64,000 bases of DNA from Tridacna crocea (taxonomy: Eukaryota > Mollusca > Bivalvia > Cardiida > Cardiidae): positions 10,202,119 to 10,266,118 of the forward strand of contig OX031071.1 of assembly GCA_943736015.1 (NCBI GenBank), read 5' to 3'. Shown piece after piece: positions 9,610-20,873 of this stretch. Made by a program: the position numbers and the translations under genes. The stretch's first letter is position 1. Each line of letters starts with the position of its first letter. A model generated the notes under the pieces. That model did no database searches, was not told the DNA's origin, and was given only the letters and a program-made list of their open reading frames with translations.

Positions 9610-10615
9610 TTTTAGCTCACCTGAGCACAATGTGCTCAAGGGGAGCTTTTAGGATCACCCGGTGTCCGTCGTGCATCCGTGCGTCTTGCTGCGTCAACAG
9701 TTCTTTAAACCTCAACTCCTCCTAAACTGCAAGGCCAATTTGAATCAAATTTGGCTGGAATGTTCCTTGGGAGGTCTCCTTTAGAAATCGTTCACAGAAT
9801 TTGATTCTGTCAAAAAGTCTGGTTGCTATGGCAACCAATTGGAATTTTCTAAGAAATTCTTTAAAAATCTTCTTCTCTGAATATGCTTGCCAGATTTTAA
9901 AATAATTTCACAGAGATGTTCCTTGGGTGACCCTTTTCAAAAATTGTTCGGGGAATTTTGATCCATCAAGAAACATGGCTCTGATGAATGGGGGCTACTT
10001 GCACTGTACAGAAATGAAGAAATTCTTAAAAATTCTTCTTCTCAGAAATCTTCTTTAGAAATCGTTCACAGAATTTGATTCTGTCAAAAACTCTGATTGC
10101 TATGGCAACCAAATGGAATTTTCTAAGAAATTCTTTAAAAATCTCTGAATATGCTAGCCAAATTTTAAAATGATTTCACAGAGATGTTCCTTGGGTGAAC
10201 CTTTTCAAAAAGTGTTCGGGGAATTTTGATCCATCAAGAAACATGGCTCTGATGAATGGGGGCTACTTGTACTTTATACTGAAACTAAGAAATTTTTGAA
10301 TGTTCTTCTTCTCTCAAATGGCTGGTCAGATCTTGAAAATTAATGATGAGATGTTCCTTGGGTGACCCTTTATAAAACTTGTTTGTGAAATTTTGATTGG
10401 TCAAGAAACATGGCTCTGGTGAATGGTGGGCTACTAGCACTATATGGAAATGAAGAAATTCATGAGAATTCTTCTTCTCTGAAACCCCTGGTCAGATTTT
10501 AAAATTATTTCACAGCAATGTTCCTTGGGTGACCCCCTGGTCTTTTAAAAAGTTGTTTGCGAAATTCTGATACAGCAAGAAACATGGCTCTGGTGAATGG
10601 GGGCTACAAGGTTGC
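9610..10615 (+). mobile_element. HINE-A copy 2 (no tail)
   Basis: Second complete head with the GAGCACAATGTGCTC stem-loop, followed by about six internal units. A segment starting TCTTTAGAAATCGTTCACAG is repeated at about 9780 and 10048. Ends inside a unit at a junction with TH-A-like sequence; no 3' hairpin. Confidence 0.85.
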
Positions 10616-10787
10616 ACTTCCCAAATCAGATATCAATCTTTCAGTCACATCTATTCACTTGTTTTCAAATCTTTTCAGTTTGAAAGCTGCTTTCCAATAG
10701 TAACAAAATTGGAACAGTGTTAACCCATTACCACACATCCCTATTTTTGAAGCCCCTGAGAAAGAAGCCTGTAGAAAACATTGTGAG
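10616..10787 (+). mobile_element. TH-A right part plus TH-A left end (first duplicate)
   Basis: 10616-10720 resembles a diverged TH-A right half, and TTAA at 10720 starts a new TH-A that stops at AAACATTGTG. Bases 10641-10787 are repeated almost exactly at 10855-11001. Confidence 0.65.
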
Positions 10788-10854
10788 ATGTTCCTTGGGT
10801 GAACCTTTTCAAAAAGTGTTCGGGGAATTTCGATCCATCAAGAAACATGGCTCA
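10788..10854 (+). repeat. templated 67-bp HINE-A piece
   Basis: AGATGTTCCTTGGGTGAACC to AAACATGGCTC, nearly identical to 10184-10250 of HINE-A copy 2, wedged between the two duplicates. Confidence 0.7.
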
Positions 10855-10930
10855 GTCACATCTATTCTCTTGTTTTCAAATCTTTTCAGTTTGAAAGCTG
10901 CTTTCCAATAGTAACAAAATTGGAACAGTG

Positions 10931-11132
10931 TTAACCCATTACCACACATCCCTATTTTTGAAGCCCCTGAGAAAGAAGCCTGTAGAAAACATTGTGGGAA
11001 AAGGAGAAAATGCTGGTAACAGGCATTTTCTCCTTTTCCGACAGTGTTTTTTACCCTTCACAAAACAAATTCCAAATTTTAAGTCACTTTTAATTTGTCA
11101 TCCTTAAATATTGTCATTTGGTAAAGAGTTAA
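10931..11132 (+). mobile_element. TH-A MITE
   Basis: TTAA at both ends, hairpin complete (CTGGTAACAGG centre), a short deletion in the right arm. Confidence 0.85.
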
Positions 11133-11292
11133 GGGATGAAATGATGAATTTAGCGGAAATGTTTTTCCTCACTCTTCACCAGGAGTTCTAGTATGGCTGG
11201 GTTTCAAACTGAAAACTGAAGGGTTTCTATCTCTAAATGCTGTAAATGGTACCAGAGGATCACCAAGGCATAGAATTTTCAAATCTACTGGT

Positions 11293-11517
11293 TTAACTCT
11301 TTACCAAACGACAAGATATTTTACTTGTCCAAGTTGAAAGTATTTGCAGACAGCAAAATAAATGTGAATCAAAAATTGAAGATTTGGAAAGGGTAAAAAA
11401 CATTGTGGGAAAAGGAGAAAATGCTGGTTACCTGCATTTTCTCCTTTTCCTACAATGTTTTCAAAGACTTTCTTTCTCAGGGTTGTCAAAAGTCGGGATT
11501 GTGTGGTAAAGAGTTAA
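11293..11517 (-). mobile_element. TH-A MITE
   Basis: Full copy, TTAACTCTTTACCAAACGAC left, GTGTGGTAAAGAGTTAA right. Shares its last TTAA with the next copy. Confidence 0.88.
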
Positions 11518-11750
11518 CACTTTACCACACTACCCTGACCTTTAAAGACCCTGGTTGAGAAATCCTTTGAAAACATCATGGGAAAAGGAGAAAAATGCTA
11601 GGAGTGTTGTCTACCTACTTAACTATGACTAACAATGTTTTCTACCCTAAAAATGACAAATTTCATGGTTTAAGAAACATTAAATTTTGTTGCCTTCAAA
11701 TGTTTTCAGTTTGAACAAGTCAAAAATTATATCATCTGGTAAAGGGAAAC
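11514..11750 (+). mobile_element. TH-A, diverged, hairpin lost
   Basis: Begins at the shared TTAA; outer arms are recognisable, the hairpin centre is replaced by AGGAGTGTTGTCTACC, and the right TTAA is mutated to GGAA. Confidence 0.65.
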
Positions 11751-11796
11751 AATCCAGAATTTGATAAACAACAGTTATTGTTATTGAAATTTATTA

Positions 11797-11950
11797 ATCT
11801 TTTGAAAACACTGTTGGGTAAGACCAACATTCTTTTTTCCCACAATGTTTTCTACCCTTATTTAAGACTAATTTTCCCATTTTGAGCCACATGTATACTG
11901 TCGTGTACAAAATGCTTTCTTTATGGACAATTCTAATATTTCCTTTTTAC
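11797..11950 (+). mobile_element. TH-A fragment, diverged
   Basis: CTTTTGAAAACACTGTTGGG to TCGTGTACAAAATGCTTTC, with neither end. Confidence 0.55.
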
Positions 11951-12140
11951 CTATCAAAATATTAGACTTGTCCAAATTCAAGGCATTAGCAGATGGCAGA
12001 ATAAACATCACCCAAAACTTTCAACTTGACTTTATATTAAAGTAGAAAATGGTTTCCAGCATTTTCTCCTTTCCAACAATGTTTTGAAAAGGCTTCTTCC
12101 TCTGGGTCGTAAAATCCAGGGATTTTTGGTAAAGGCTTAG
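11951..12140 (-). mobile_element. TH-A, diverged, part of hairpin lost
   Basis: TTACCTATCAAAATATTAGA left end through a half hairpin to GGGATTTTTGGTAAAGGCTTA. Confidence 0.55.
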
Positions 12141-12306
12141 GGGAGGTTTGAAGGTTTACCTTATCATTACCTGAGTAATTGAGGCACTTACGATAACTTA
12201 AACAGTTTGCACCTGGTACAGGCCACTACCAAATGATTCCATGGGTTTTACGCCAAGGAAAAGGCATTTGACAAAACTGTGGAAACAGAAGAACATTTTC
12301 TGAAAT

Positions 12307-12365
12307 TTTACCAAACCACAATATTTTAGACTGGTCGAAATTATAAGCATTTGCAGACAGGAAAT
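12307..12365 (-). mobile_element. TH-A end fragment
   Basis: TTTTACCAAACCACAATATT to GCATTTGCAGACAGG only. Confidence 0.5.
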
Positions 12366-13759
12366 TTAAAAAGTTGCAAAAATTATGAAATTTTTCTTGG
12401 TGTCCTGTGCTTGGATTTTCTGGGTTTGAGCCAAATACTGAATTGTCTCAGGTTTTTAGGTCAACTGAGCACAGTGTGCTCAAGGGAAGCTTTTAGGATC
12501 ACTCAGTGTCCGTCGGCCTTTGTGTGTAAATTTTGTCATCAACAATTCTTTAAACATCACCTTTTCCTAAACCCCTGGGCCAATTTGGACCAAACTTGGC
12601 TGGAATGTTCGATGGGAGGTTCTCTACAAAATTATTTAGATAATTTGATTCTATCAAAGATTCTGGTTGCCATGGCAACCAATGGAATTCTATAATCTTC
12701 TCCTCTGAAACCGCAGGAGTGCTTAAAGTAATTTCATAGAGATGTTCCTTGGATGACCTTTTTCAGAATCTGTTTGCCAAATTTTGAACTGTCTAGAAAT
12801 GTATCTCTGGTGAATGGGGGCTACTTGCACTTACATGGCCATGAAGAAATTTTTAAAAACTCTTCCTCTGAAACCGCTGGTCAGATTTTGAAATAATTTC
12901 ACAGAAATGTTTGCTGTAGTGACCCTTTTCAAAAATTGTTCACAAAATCAAGAAACATGGCTCTGGTGAATGGGGACTACTTGCACCGTACAGAAATGAA
13001 GAAATTCTTAAATATTCTTCTTCTCTGAAACACCTGGTCAGATTCTGAAATAATTTCACAGAGATGTTCCTTGGGTGACCATTTTCAAAAAGTGTGAGCG
13101 AAATTTTGATCTGTGAAGAAACATTGCTCTGGTAATTTGGGGCTACTTACACTATACTGATATAAAGAAATTCTTAAAAATTCTTTTCTGAAACCATTGA
13201 TCAGATTTTGAAATTATTCCAGAGAATTGTTCCTTCGATGACCTTTTTCAAAACATGTTTGCGAAATTTTAATCCCTCAAGATACATGGCTCTAGTGACT
13301 GGTGGCTACAAGTTTGCACAATATGGCAATGAAGAAATTCATAAAAATTCTTCTTCTCTCGGACACTTAGTAACTGGTCAGATTTTGTGATAATTCACAG
13401 AAAAGCTCCTTGGGTGACCCTTTTCGCAAATTGTTCTTGAAATTATGATCTATCAAGAAACATGGCTCTTATGGCTGTGGGATATTAATTACACTATATG
13501 GACATGAAGAAATTCTTAAAAATTCTTCTACTCTGAAACCGCAGATCAGATTTTGAAATAATTTCACAGAGATAATCCTTGGGTGACTTTTTTCTCAAAC
13601 TGTTTACAAAATTGTGATCTATCAAGAAACATGGCTCATGTGGTGGTGGCTATTTGCACAGTATTGGGACGTGAAGAGGAATTTCTGAATTCTTCTCTGG
13701 AGTGGTTGGTCATAGTTTGAAATGATTTCACAGAAATGTTCCAAGGGTGATTCTTTTAA

Positions 13760-14510
13760 AGGTGGGTATTTAGAATTTTCACATCACACCAAATTTAAAA
13801 ATATATGTATCACTGAAATTTATATGAAAAAACAATACAGTTCATCAATAATCAAGAATCATAAAATTTCAAAAAAAAAATTGGGTGGTATTCCCTTAAA
13901 AGGCTACGTAGCCTCTTAAGCTATTTTTAAATTTCCTGCCAAAAATAAAAAAAACATTGTGGGAAGGTTAAACCTTTACTCCATAGATACTCATTTCTAC
14001 GTATTGCTTGTAGGAGCCTTTGGAAAACATTGTGGCAAAAGGTGAAATTGCTCGTGAGGAGCAATTTCACCTTTTGCCACAATGTTTTCTGTGCTATCAA
14101 ATGGTGTCATATACACATAAAAAACAGCTTCATCCTTGTTTTTATTTAGGGTCAATTAGAGATACCATAGAAATGCCTTACGGGGTAAAGGGTTAAGCGA
14201 GTAGCACGTGACTAATCACTCTTAAATTCCATAAGATAACAAACATGTAATTATTTTCCAAATGTCTAGAACTATGAATGCTACATTTGAAGCTCTGTCT
14301 ATATATTTCCGGTATGTATATGAGCGAGTAGCTGATGTAAAAATAGACGGTGTTTCCCTTCAGTGTCAACCTGGGCTGTCATAAATCTCTAATTTCTCTT
14401 ATTGTCGGATGGTTTTTGACTACTTGGGTTTTATGAATGAAAATTATAAGGCTTTGGGAGTATAAGGATAACTTTTTTGTATTTTTGTAAAATTTTCTGA
14501 AGGGCCACCT
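13760..14510 (+). mobile_element. Element C copy 3, carrying TH-B
   Basis: Left flank TTAA (13756-13759), right flank TAAA (14512-14515). Inserted in an internal unit of HINE-A copy 3; joining across it restores the normal unit order. Contains TH-B at 13968-14196. Confidence 0.8.
13968..14196 (+). mobile_element. TH-B MITE
   Basis: TTAA at both ends, hairpin GGTGAAATTGCTCGTGAGG and mirror. Very close to the 1791-2017 copy. Confidence 0.85.
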
Positions 14511-15042
14511 ATAAAAGATTGTTAGGGAAAAGTTTTATTCCTTGAAAAACAACAGCCAATTGTTGGCACCTGCATGTGGCACTCTTGTTCAACTTCAATT
14601 TTAGTCACTATGGATCATAATTATGCTCTTCTTCAAGAAATTGTCCTGGGTGATCTATCCAAAAATTTACTTACAGAATCTAAATTCATTGCTGTGGTGA
14701 TGATTGTAGGGGTGCTGACAGATTTTACAATGTTTTATACAGGTGACCTTTTCAAATTGCTTGGCAAAATAATGATTTTGTTTCCAAAGTTTCAAAACCT
14801 CGAAAAAATTGGCTGTGATCCTCTCAAAAATTCAGATGAGCGATCCTGAGGGTCATCTTGGCCCTCTTGTTCTAATTTCAGGATTGTATGGTAATGGATT
14901 ATGTAGTAGTTCCTTCTTCTACAGTCTTTTTACCATGTCAAAGACTGAGACCTATGATGACACATTTTGTCATCTTTAAATGCTTTTAAGATAATTTAGC
15001 TGATAGTTAGCCTCAGTAATAATATCAATAATAATATCAGGT

Positions 15043-15270
15043 TTAACTCTTTACCACATGAGAAAATTTTAGACTGGTCCAAATTGAAAGCATTTGCAGA
15101 CGACAAAATGAAGGTGGCTAAAAATAGAAATTTGTTCTGGGAAAGGTAGAAAACACTGTGGGAAAAGGAGAAAATGCTGGTTACTAGCATTTTCTCCTTT
15201 TCCCATAGTGTTTTCAAAAGGCTTCTTTTTCAGGGGCGTCAAAAGTAGGGATTGTGTGGTAATGGGTTAA
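15043..15270 (-). mobile_element. TH-A MITE (chain member 1)
   Basis: Full copy; its final TTAA (15267-15270) is also the first TTAA of the next copy. Confidence 0.88.
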
Positions 15271-15475
15271 CTCTGTACCAAACGATCACTACTTTTAACG
15301 ACCCAGAGAAAGAAAACTGTAGAAAACATTGTTGGGAAAAAAAGAAAATGCTGGTAGCCAGCGTTTTCTCCTTTTCCCACAATATTTTGTACACTATTAA
15401 AAGTTGGAAATTATCATAATTACCAAGATCGAAATTTCGTCTAGTCCAAAATTTTGTTGTTTGGTAAAGAGTTAA
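15267..15475 (+). mobile_element. TH-A MITE (chain member 2)
   Basis: TTAACTCTGTACCAAACGAT left, TTTGGTAAAGAGTTAA right, hairpin slightly decayed, shortened right arm. Confidence 0.82.
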
Positions 15476-15519
15476 AAATGTTGGAACAGAGGAAAGTACT
15501 GGGCTTTTGTGATAATGGG

Positions 15520-15760
15520 TCAGACTCCTTATCAGACAACAGAATTCTAGACATATCTAAGTTGACAGCATTAATATTTTGCAGATCATGACAAGAAAAT
15601 TGTGGCATAAATGATTGCACAAGTCTTTGGATTAGAAGAAAGAAGAAAATCATTGTGGGAAAAGGTATGGTTGCTGGTTTCCAGCATTTTCTCCTTTTCC
15701 CACTATGTTTTCAAAATCTTGTCATGTCAGTGGTGTGTTATTTATGTGGTAATGAGTTAA
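15520..15760 (-). mobile_element. TH-A, diverged left part
   Basis: TTATCAGACAACAGAATTCT onward, hairpin present, right end GTGGTAATGAGTTAA shared with the next copy. Confidence 0.75.
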
Positions 15761-15934
15761 CTCTTTACCACACGACAAAATTTTAGACTGGTCCAAATTG
15801 AAAGCATTTGCAGATGAAAAAATAAATGTGACTGAAAAATCTGGAGAAGGGTTTCCAGCATTTTCTCCTTTTCCCACTTTGTTTTCAAAATCTTGTCTTG
15901 TCAGTTGTGTGTTATTTATGTAGTAACGGGATAA
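15757..15934 (-). mobile_element. TH-A, half hairpin lost
   Basis: Starts at the shared TTAA. The right part (CTTGTCTTGTCAGTTGTGTG) matches its left neighbour rather than other TH-A copies, so the two share history. Right end GGATAA. Confidence 0.75.
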
Positions 15935-16037
15935 GGAGAATTAATTAGTTTGAGGAGAATTTTATCAGTTGTGTTTAAAGCAGCATGGGAAGATAAATCC
16001 AAAATCTGAAGAAAAAAAATGAAGATCAAGCGCAAGA

Positions 16038-16282
16038 TTAACCCTGTACTGCTCAGAAAAATTTAAGACCTTTCTAAATTGAAAACATTTGTAACAACCA
16101 TGTTATAGTTGCTCAAATGACAAAGTAATTTATTTTTAAATTAAGTAATTTATATTTAGAAAACTGTATTGAAAAAGGAGAAAATGCTGATTACCAGCAT
16201 TTTCTCCCTTTTCCACAATGGGTTTCAAAAGGCTTCTTTCTCAGGGTTTACAAAAAGTCATCATTGTGTGGTAAAGAGTTAA
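16038..16282 (-). mobile_element. TH-A MITE with AT-rich insertion
   Basis: TTAA both ends; hairpin GGAGAAAATGCTGATTACC intact; the left arm is expanded with an AAATTAAGTAATTTAT-type direct repeat. Shares TTAA 16279-16282 with the next copy. Confidence 0.8.
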
Positions 16283-16507
16283 CCCATTACCACACAAAGA
16301 AATTTTAGACTGGTCCAAATTGAAAGCATTTCCAGACGACAAAATAAAGGTGATTGAAAAATTGAAATTCGTTCTGGGAAGGGTAGAAAACACTGTGGGA
16401 AAAGGAGAAAATGCTGGTTACCAGCATTTTCTCCTTTTCCCACAGTGTTTTCAAAAGACCTCTTTCTCAGGGGCGTCAAAAGTAGGGATTGTGTGGTAAT
16501 GAGTTAA
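16279..16507 (-). mobile_element. TH-A MITE
   Basis: Full copy with an intact hairpin of the AACACTGTGGG subtype. Confidence 0.9.
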
Positions 16508-16639
16508 GCGGTAAAAGACTTAGGGTCATTAAATTTTGGCATACCTTGGTGATGGAAGCCATCAAATCCCTGGGCTGAATTTGGTGGATTGATTTATTGA
16601 TACCAGATCAGCACATTTCATTGCTGAAAATGTGAGGCC

Positions 16640-16703
16640 TTAACATGTCATTTCCTGAAGTAGGTCGGTTTACTGTTCTGAAAATTGTAAGGCTGCTCTT
16701 TAA
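16640..16703 (+). repeat. direct duplicate of a 64-bp flank, unit 1
   Basis: AACATGTCATTTCCTGAAGT to CTGCTCTTTAA, repeated at 16927-16990 with few changes. The TH-A at 16700-16928 lies between the units. Confidence 0.8.
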
Positions 16704-16928
16704 CCCATTACCACACAATCCCAACTTTTGATGCCCCTGAGAAAGAAGCTTTTTGAAAATACTGTAGGAAAAGGAGAAAATGCTGGTAACCAGCATTTTC
16801 TCCTTTTCCCACAGTGTTTTCTACCCTTCCCAGAACAAATTTCAATTTTTCAGTCACGTTTATTTTGTCGTCTGCAAATGCTTTCGATTTGGACCAGTCT
16901 AAAATATTGTCGTTTGGTAATAGGTTAA
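16700..16928 (+). mobile_element. TH-A MITE
   Basis: Full copy, intact hairpin, TTAA both ends, lying between two copies of the same 64-bp flank. Confidence 0.9.
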
Positions 16929-16986
16929 CATGTCATTTCCTGAAATAGGTTGGTTTACTGTTCTGAAAATTGTATTAGGCTCCTCT

Positions 16987-17219
16987 TTAACTCTTTACCA
17001 CACAATCCCGACTTTTAACGACTCCGAGAAAGAAGCCTACTGAAAACATTGTGGGAAAAGGAGAAAATGCTGGTAACCAGCATTTTCTCCTTTTCCCACA
17101 ATATTTTCTACCCTATCAAAGAAAAAAAAAAATCATCATATTAACAAGAATGAATTTGTTGTCTGCAGATGCTTTGAAGTTGGTCCGGTCCAAAAATTTG
17201 TCATTTGGTAAAGAGTTAA
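16987..17219 (+). mobile_element. TH-A MITE
   Basis: Full copy at the end of the second 64-bp unit; TTAACTCTTTACCACACAAT left end, A-rich right arm. Confidence 0.88.
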
Positions 17220-17569
17220 AAAGAAAGATTGAGTTTCGATTTTCTATTGAAATCTTTCTAACTATATTTCAGCTGATAAACAGTTTTTATATTAATTTTC
17301 TAACATGGTTTATCAATTCTGGTTGAAGGTTTCATTGACAGATAGATAGATGTGAATAACTTCATTTAGGTTTTTTATTGCGTTAGGACTTAGAGTGGCT
17401 GCACCAGGTGTAAGATCACATGAATAACAGTTTAAATGGAAATGACTGTTATGTGGACAATGTTAGATGTAGGTATGGAATCGGCTGAGGTGTTATACTC
17501 GTAAGTGACTCAAGATGTGTAACTTCAGTTTCTCTTGGTCTCAGTATCAATTTGTCACTAAGTCTTGTT
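17220..17569. other. no recognised feature
   Basis: AT-rich, non-coding, no repeat shared within the window. Confidence 0.4.
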
Positions 17570-18470
17570 TAAAAGTACATGTAGGTAGCGACTGATATGT
17601 CAAATCAGTTAATACACAGGTAAGGTCTCATTTTCAGTTCAATTCCACATGTAACATTGTCAGAAGTACGTAACTACTGATATCTCAAATCAGTTAATAG
17701 TTAATATACAGTTGAAGTCTCATTTTCAGTTCAATTCTGCATGTAGTAACATTGTCAGAAGTACATGTAGGTAACTACTGATATTTCATATCAGTTAATA
17801 CACAGTCATGGTCTCATTTTCAGTTAAATTCTGCATGTCACATTGTCAGAAGTAGATATTACCACTGATATCTCAAATCGGTTAATACACAGTCAAGGTC
17901 TCATTTTCAGTTTAATTCTGCATGTAACATTGTCAGAAGTAGATATTACCACTGATATCTCAAATCGGTTAATACACAGTTGAGGCCTCATTTTCAGTTT
18001 AATTCTGCATGTAACATTGTCAGAAGTAGGACTGGTACATGTAGCTACTGATATCTCAAATTAGTTAATACACAGTCGAGGTCTCATTTTCAGTTTAATT
18101 CTGCATGTCATATTGTCAGATGTAGTTAACCACTGATATCTCAAATCAGTCAATACACAGTTGCGGCCTCATTTTCAGTTTAATTCTGCATGTAGCATTG
18201 TTAGTACTGATATCTCGAATCAGTCAATACACAGTTGAGGCCTCATTTTCAGTTCAATTCTGCATGTAGCATTTTCAGAGGTAGGTACATGTAGCTCCTG
18301 ATATCTCAAATCAGTCAATACACAGTTTAGGCCTCATTTTCAGTTCAATTCTGCATGTAACATTGTCAGAAGTAGGCACATGTAACTACTGACATCTCAA
18401 ATCAGTCAATACACAGTTTAGGCCTCATTTTCAGTTCAATTCTGCATGTAGCATTGTCAGAATAACTCTC
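17570..18470 (+). repeat. tandem array, about ten units of 74-101 bp
   Basis: Each unit has CTGATATCTCAAATCAGTTA (itself an imperfect inverted repeat), then AATACACAGT, CTCATTTTCAGTT, AATTCTGCATGTA and CATTGTCAGAAGTA. Unit starts at about 17596, 17681, 17782, 17869, 17956, 18052, 18137, 18211, 18302 and 18393. Length varies through indels in the GTAGGTACATGTAG spacer. Confidence 0.9.
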
Positions 18471-18496
18471 TTGATAGTTTGTACTTTTTTAAGGGT

Positions 18497-18725
18497 TTAA
18501 CCCTTTCCCAAACAATCCCTGGTTTTTACGGGAAAGGAATGGGAGCCTTTTGGAAACATTGTGGGAAAAGGAGAAAATGCTGGTAACCAGCATTTTCTCC
18601 TTTTCCCACAATGTTTTCTACCCTATCATATAGGAAAATCATCTTTTAAGCAACTGTTAATTTGTCATCGGCAAAATGCTTTGAATTTGGTCTGGTCCAA
18701 AATTTGCCGTCTGGGAAAGGGTTAA
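18497..18725 (+). mobile_element. TH-A MITE
   Basis: Full copy, intact hairpin, left end TTAACCCTTTCCCA. Confidence 0.88.
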
Positions 18726-18894
18726 CACCAATGTAACAGCTTAGATTTTGTCATAGTGGTCATTGTACATGCTTCAAGTCCTCATACCAGTACTTGCACA
18801 AATTTCTTTCCAAGTCCCTACTTATCTCACATGCACCAGAGCTGAGAGGCAAAAAGTTGCTGGAAAGAAAGTTTGCCTCAACTAGGTATTGAGC

Positions 18895-18965
18895 TGGCTA
18901 CCATCAGGTCGCAAGTCAGTATGGCAAGCCACTGACCTACCTGTATGTGCCTCTCTTGATAGTAT
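18895..18965 (-). repeat. tRNA-like SINE head remnant
   Basis: On the minus strand: GGTAGGTCAGTGGCTTGCC (A-box-like), ACTGACTTGCGACC (anticodon-arm-like), then AGCTCAATACC (B-box-like, one mismatch). No intact tRNA fold is claimed. Confidence 0.4.
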
Positions 18966-19427
18966 TTGGTTGAAAATGGATCACCTTGAATCAAAATTAA
19001 GGTCATTATGTCAAATGTCTATAACACTGTGCATGTTTTATAAATGCTTTTCTGCACAGTGTCCATGAAACTTGCTCAGAATGTATTCTTTACAATATCT
19101 GGAATGTTGAAAAGTGGGTCAATTAGGGTAAAATAGTAGGTCACTACAACAGGTTTTAAGTAATCTTTATATGGACTCTAGTACAAAACATGGTCAGAAT
19201 ATATGATAATATCATGGTTAAATTTCAAATAGAAATCTCTTGGATGAAAGGAATCCATAAAGTCAAATTTTGGAAGGAAAAAATACATGTGCATCGATTC
19301 TGGGAGAGTATGTTTTCAGTGCTCATGAAATTTTATTTATGAAAGTGTTTTTTTCCGATAACATCCTGAGTGACACTAAAAAGCAGGTAGTCTGACCATT
19401 AAATTAGTAGATCATTTGTTAGAATCC
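18966..19427. other. unrecognised low-complexity-free stretch
   Basis: No coding signal and no repeat shared within the window. Phrases such as AGTGGGTCAATTAGGGTAAA resemble repeats I associate with molluscs, but I cannot support a family. Confidence 0.3.
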
Positions 19428-19497
19428 TTTTTTCCACAATGTTTTCAAAAGGCCTCTTCTTTAGGGTCTGTAAAAGGTGTTGTGTGATAAAGGGTTA
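19428..19497 (-). mobile_element. TH-A right-end fragment
   Basis: TTTTTTCCACAATGTTTTCA to GATAAAGGGTTAA. Confidence 0.65.
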
Positions 19498-19763
19498 AGC
19501 TAGGTTCCAGGCCCTCAGTGTGTTTTGTATTGATTTTCTGAGAATTCTAACTGGAGAAGGTACTAGGCCTGTTACACATTGATTAGTCATTATTATCAGT
19601 GCATTATGGCAAGCTGTTAAAAACTTTTTATGGATGACCCACAATGGGATGAAAGTAGGATAGCCCCCAGCTCAATGGACGGTGTCAGACTAACCAGTGA
19701 CTTTTGCATAATTGTAGTCCTATTTTTCGTTAAATCTTTGCTGGAGGTCCTGCGTGGCCCAGT

Positions 19764-20750
19764 GGCAAAGCTTTCAGGATCACCCCGTGTCCGTCGTGCA
19801 TGGTCAACAATTTTTTAAACATCAACTATTCCTAACCGCTTGGCCAATTTGGACCAAACTTGGCTGGCTTGTTCCTTGGGAGGTCCTCTTCAAAAGTTGT
19901 TCACAGAATTTGATTCCATCCAAAAAACTTTGGTTGCCATGCCAACCAAATGTAATTTTCTAGGAAACTCTTTAAAAATCTTCTCCTCTGAAACTGCTTG
20001 TCAGATTTTGAAATAACTTCACAGAGTTTGAAATAACTTCACAGAGATGTTCCCTGGATGACCTTTTTCAAAAACTGTTAGTACAATTTTGATCCATCAA
20101 GAAACTTGGTGAATGGGGGCTACTTGCACTATACAGAAAATAAGACACTCTTAGAAATTCTTCTTCTCTGAAACCTCTGGTCAGATTTTGAAATAATTTC
20201 ACAGAGATGCTTTTTGGGTGACCCTTTTCAAAACATGTTTGTGAAATTTTGATCCGTCAAGAAACATGGCTCTGGTGAATTGGGGCTAATTGCATTATGT
20301 GGAAATGAAGAAATTCTTAAGAATTTTGCCCTGAAACAGCTGGTCAGATTTTGAGAAAATTTCACAGAGATGCTCTTAGGGTGACCCTTTTCAAAAATTG
20401 TTCGTGAAAGTCTGATTCGTCGAGAAACATGGCTCTGGTGAATGGAGGCTACTTGCACTGTACGGAAATGAAGCAGTTCTTAAAAAGTCCTCTTTTCTGA
20501 ACTGGCTGATCAAATGTTGAAATAATTTCATAGAAATGTTCCTTTGGTGACCCTTTTCAAAAACTTTGCAAAAGGCTGATTTGTCAAGAAACATGGCTCT
20601 GGTGAATGGGGCCTTCTTGCACTATATGGCCATGAAGAAATTCCTAAAAATTCTTCTTATCTGAAACGGCTGATCAGATGTTGAAAATATTTGCTATTGT
20701 CCTCTCAAAAACTCAGGTTAGCAATCCAGCGACATCTTGGCCCTCTTGTT
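19764..20750 (+). mobile_element. HINE-A copy 4
   Basis: Degenerate head (AGTGGCAAAGCTTTCAGGAT), good TGTCCGTCGTGCATGGTC block, about five units, and tail TCAGGTTAGCAATCCAG with CTTGGCCCTCTTGTT. Confidence 0.82.
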
Positions 20751-20873
20751 CATTAAACCTTGACTATTGTGTGTGTAATACACTGTGTGATTCGAACAAT
20801 GGTTTTTCCTATCAGGGATTCTGCATAGCCAAAGTGACAAAGGTAAAAGATTGAATGCAAGAATCACAGAAAT

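Larger units (their letters stand above)
12454..14871 (+). mobile_element. HINE-A copy 3 (head to tail, with element C inside)
   Basis: Head TTTAGGTCAACTGAGCAC, about seven internal units, element C at 13760-14510, then the conserved 3' region (GTGATGATTGTAGGGGTG, AATAATGATTTTGTTTCC) and the tail TTCAGATGAGCGATCC with a hairpin ending GGCCCTCTTGT. Complete but diverged. Confidence 0.85.

Noticed and set aside
12351-12695. 114-residue frame as a gene
   Set aside because: It lies across a TH-A fragment and the HINE-A head; no domain.
17570-18470. SAT86 relative
   Set aside because: Mean spacing is similar (about 85-90) but the sequence is unrelated and spacing varies.
18895-18965. Functional tRNA gene on the minus strand
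   Set aside because: A- and B-box-like strings are present but the B box has a mismatch and I cannot form a proper cloverleaf; treated as a SINE remnant.
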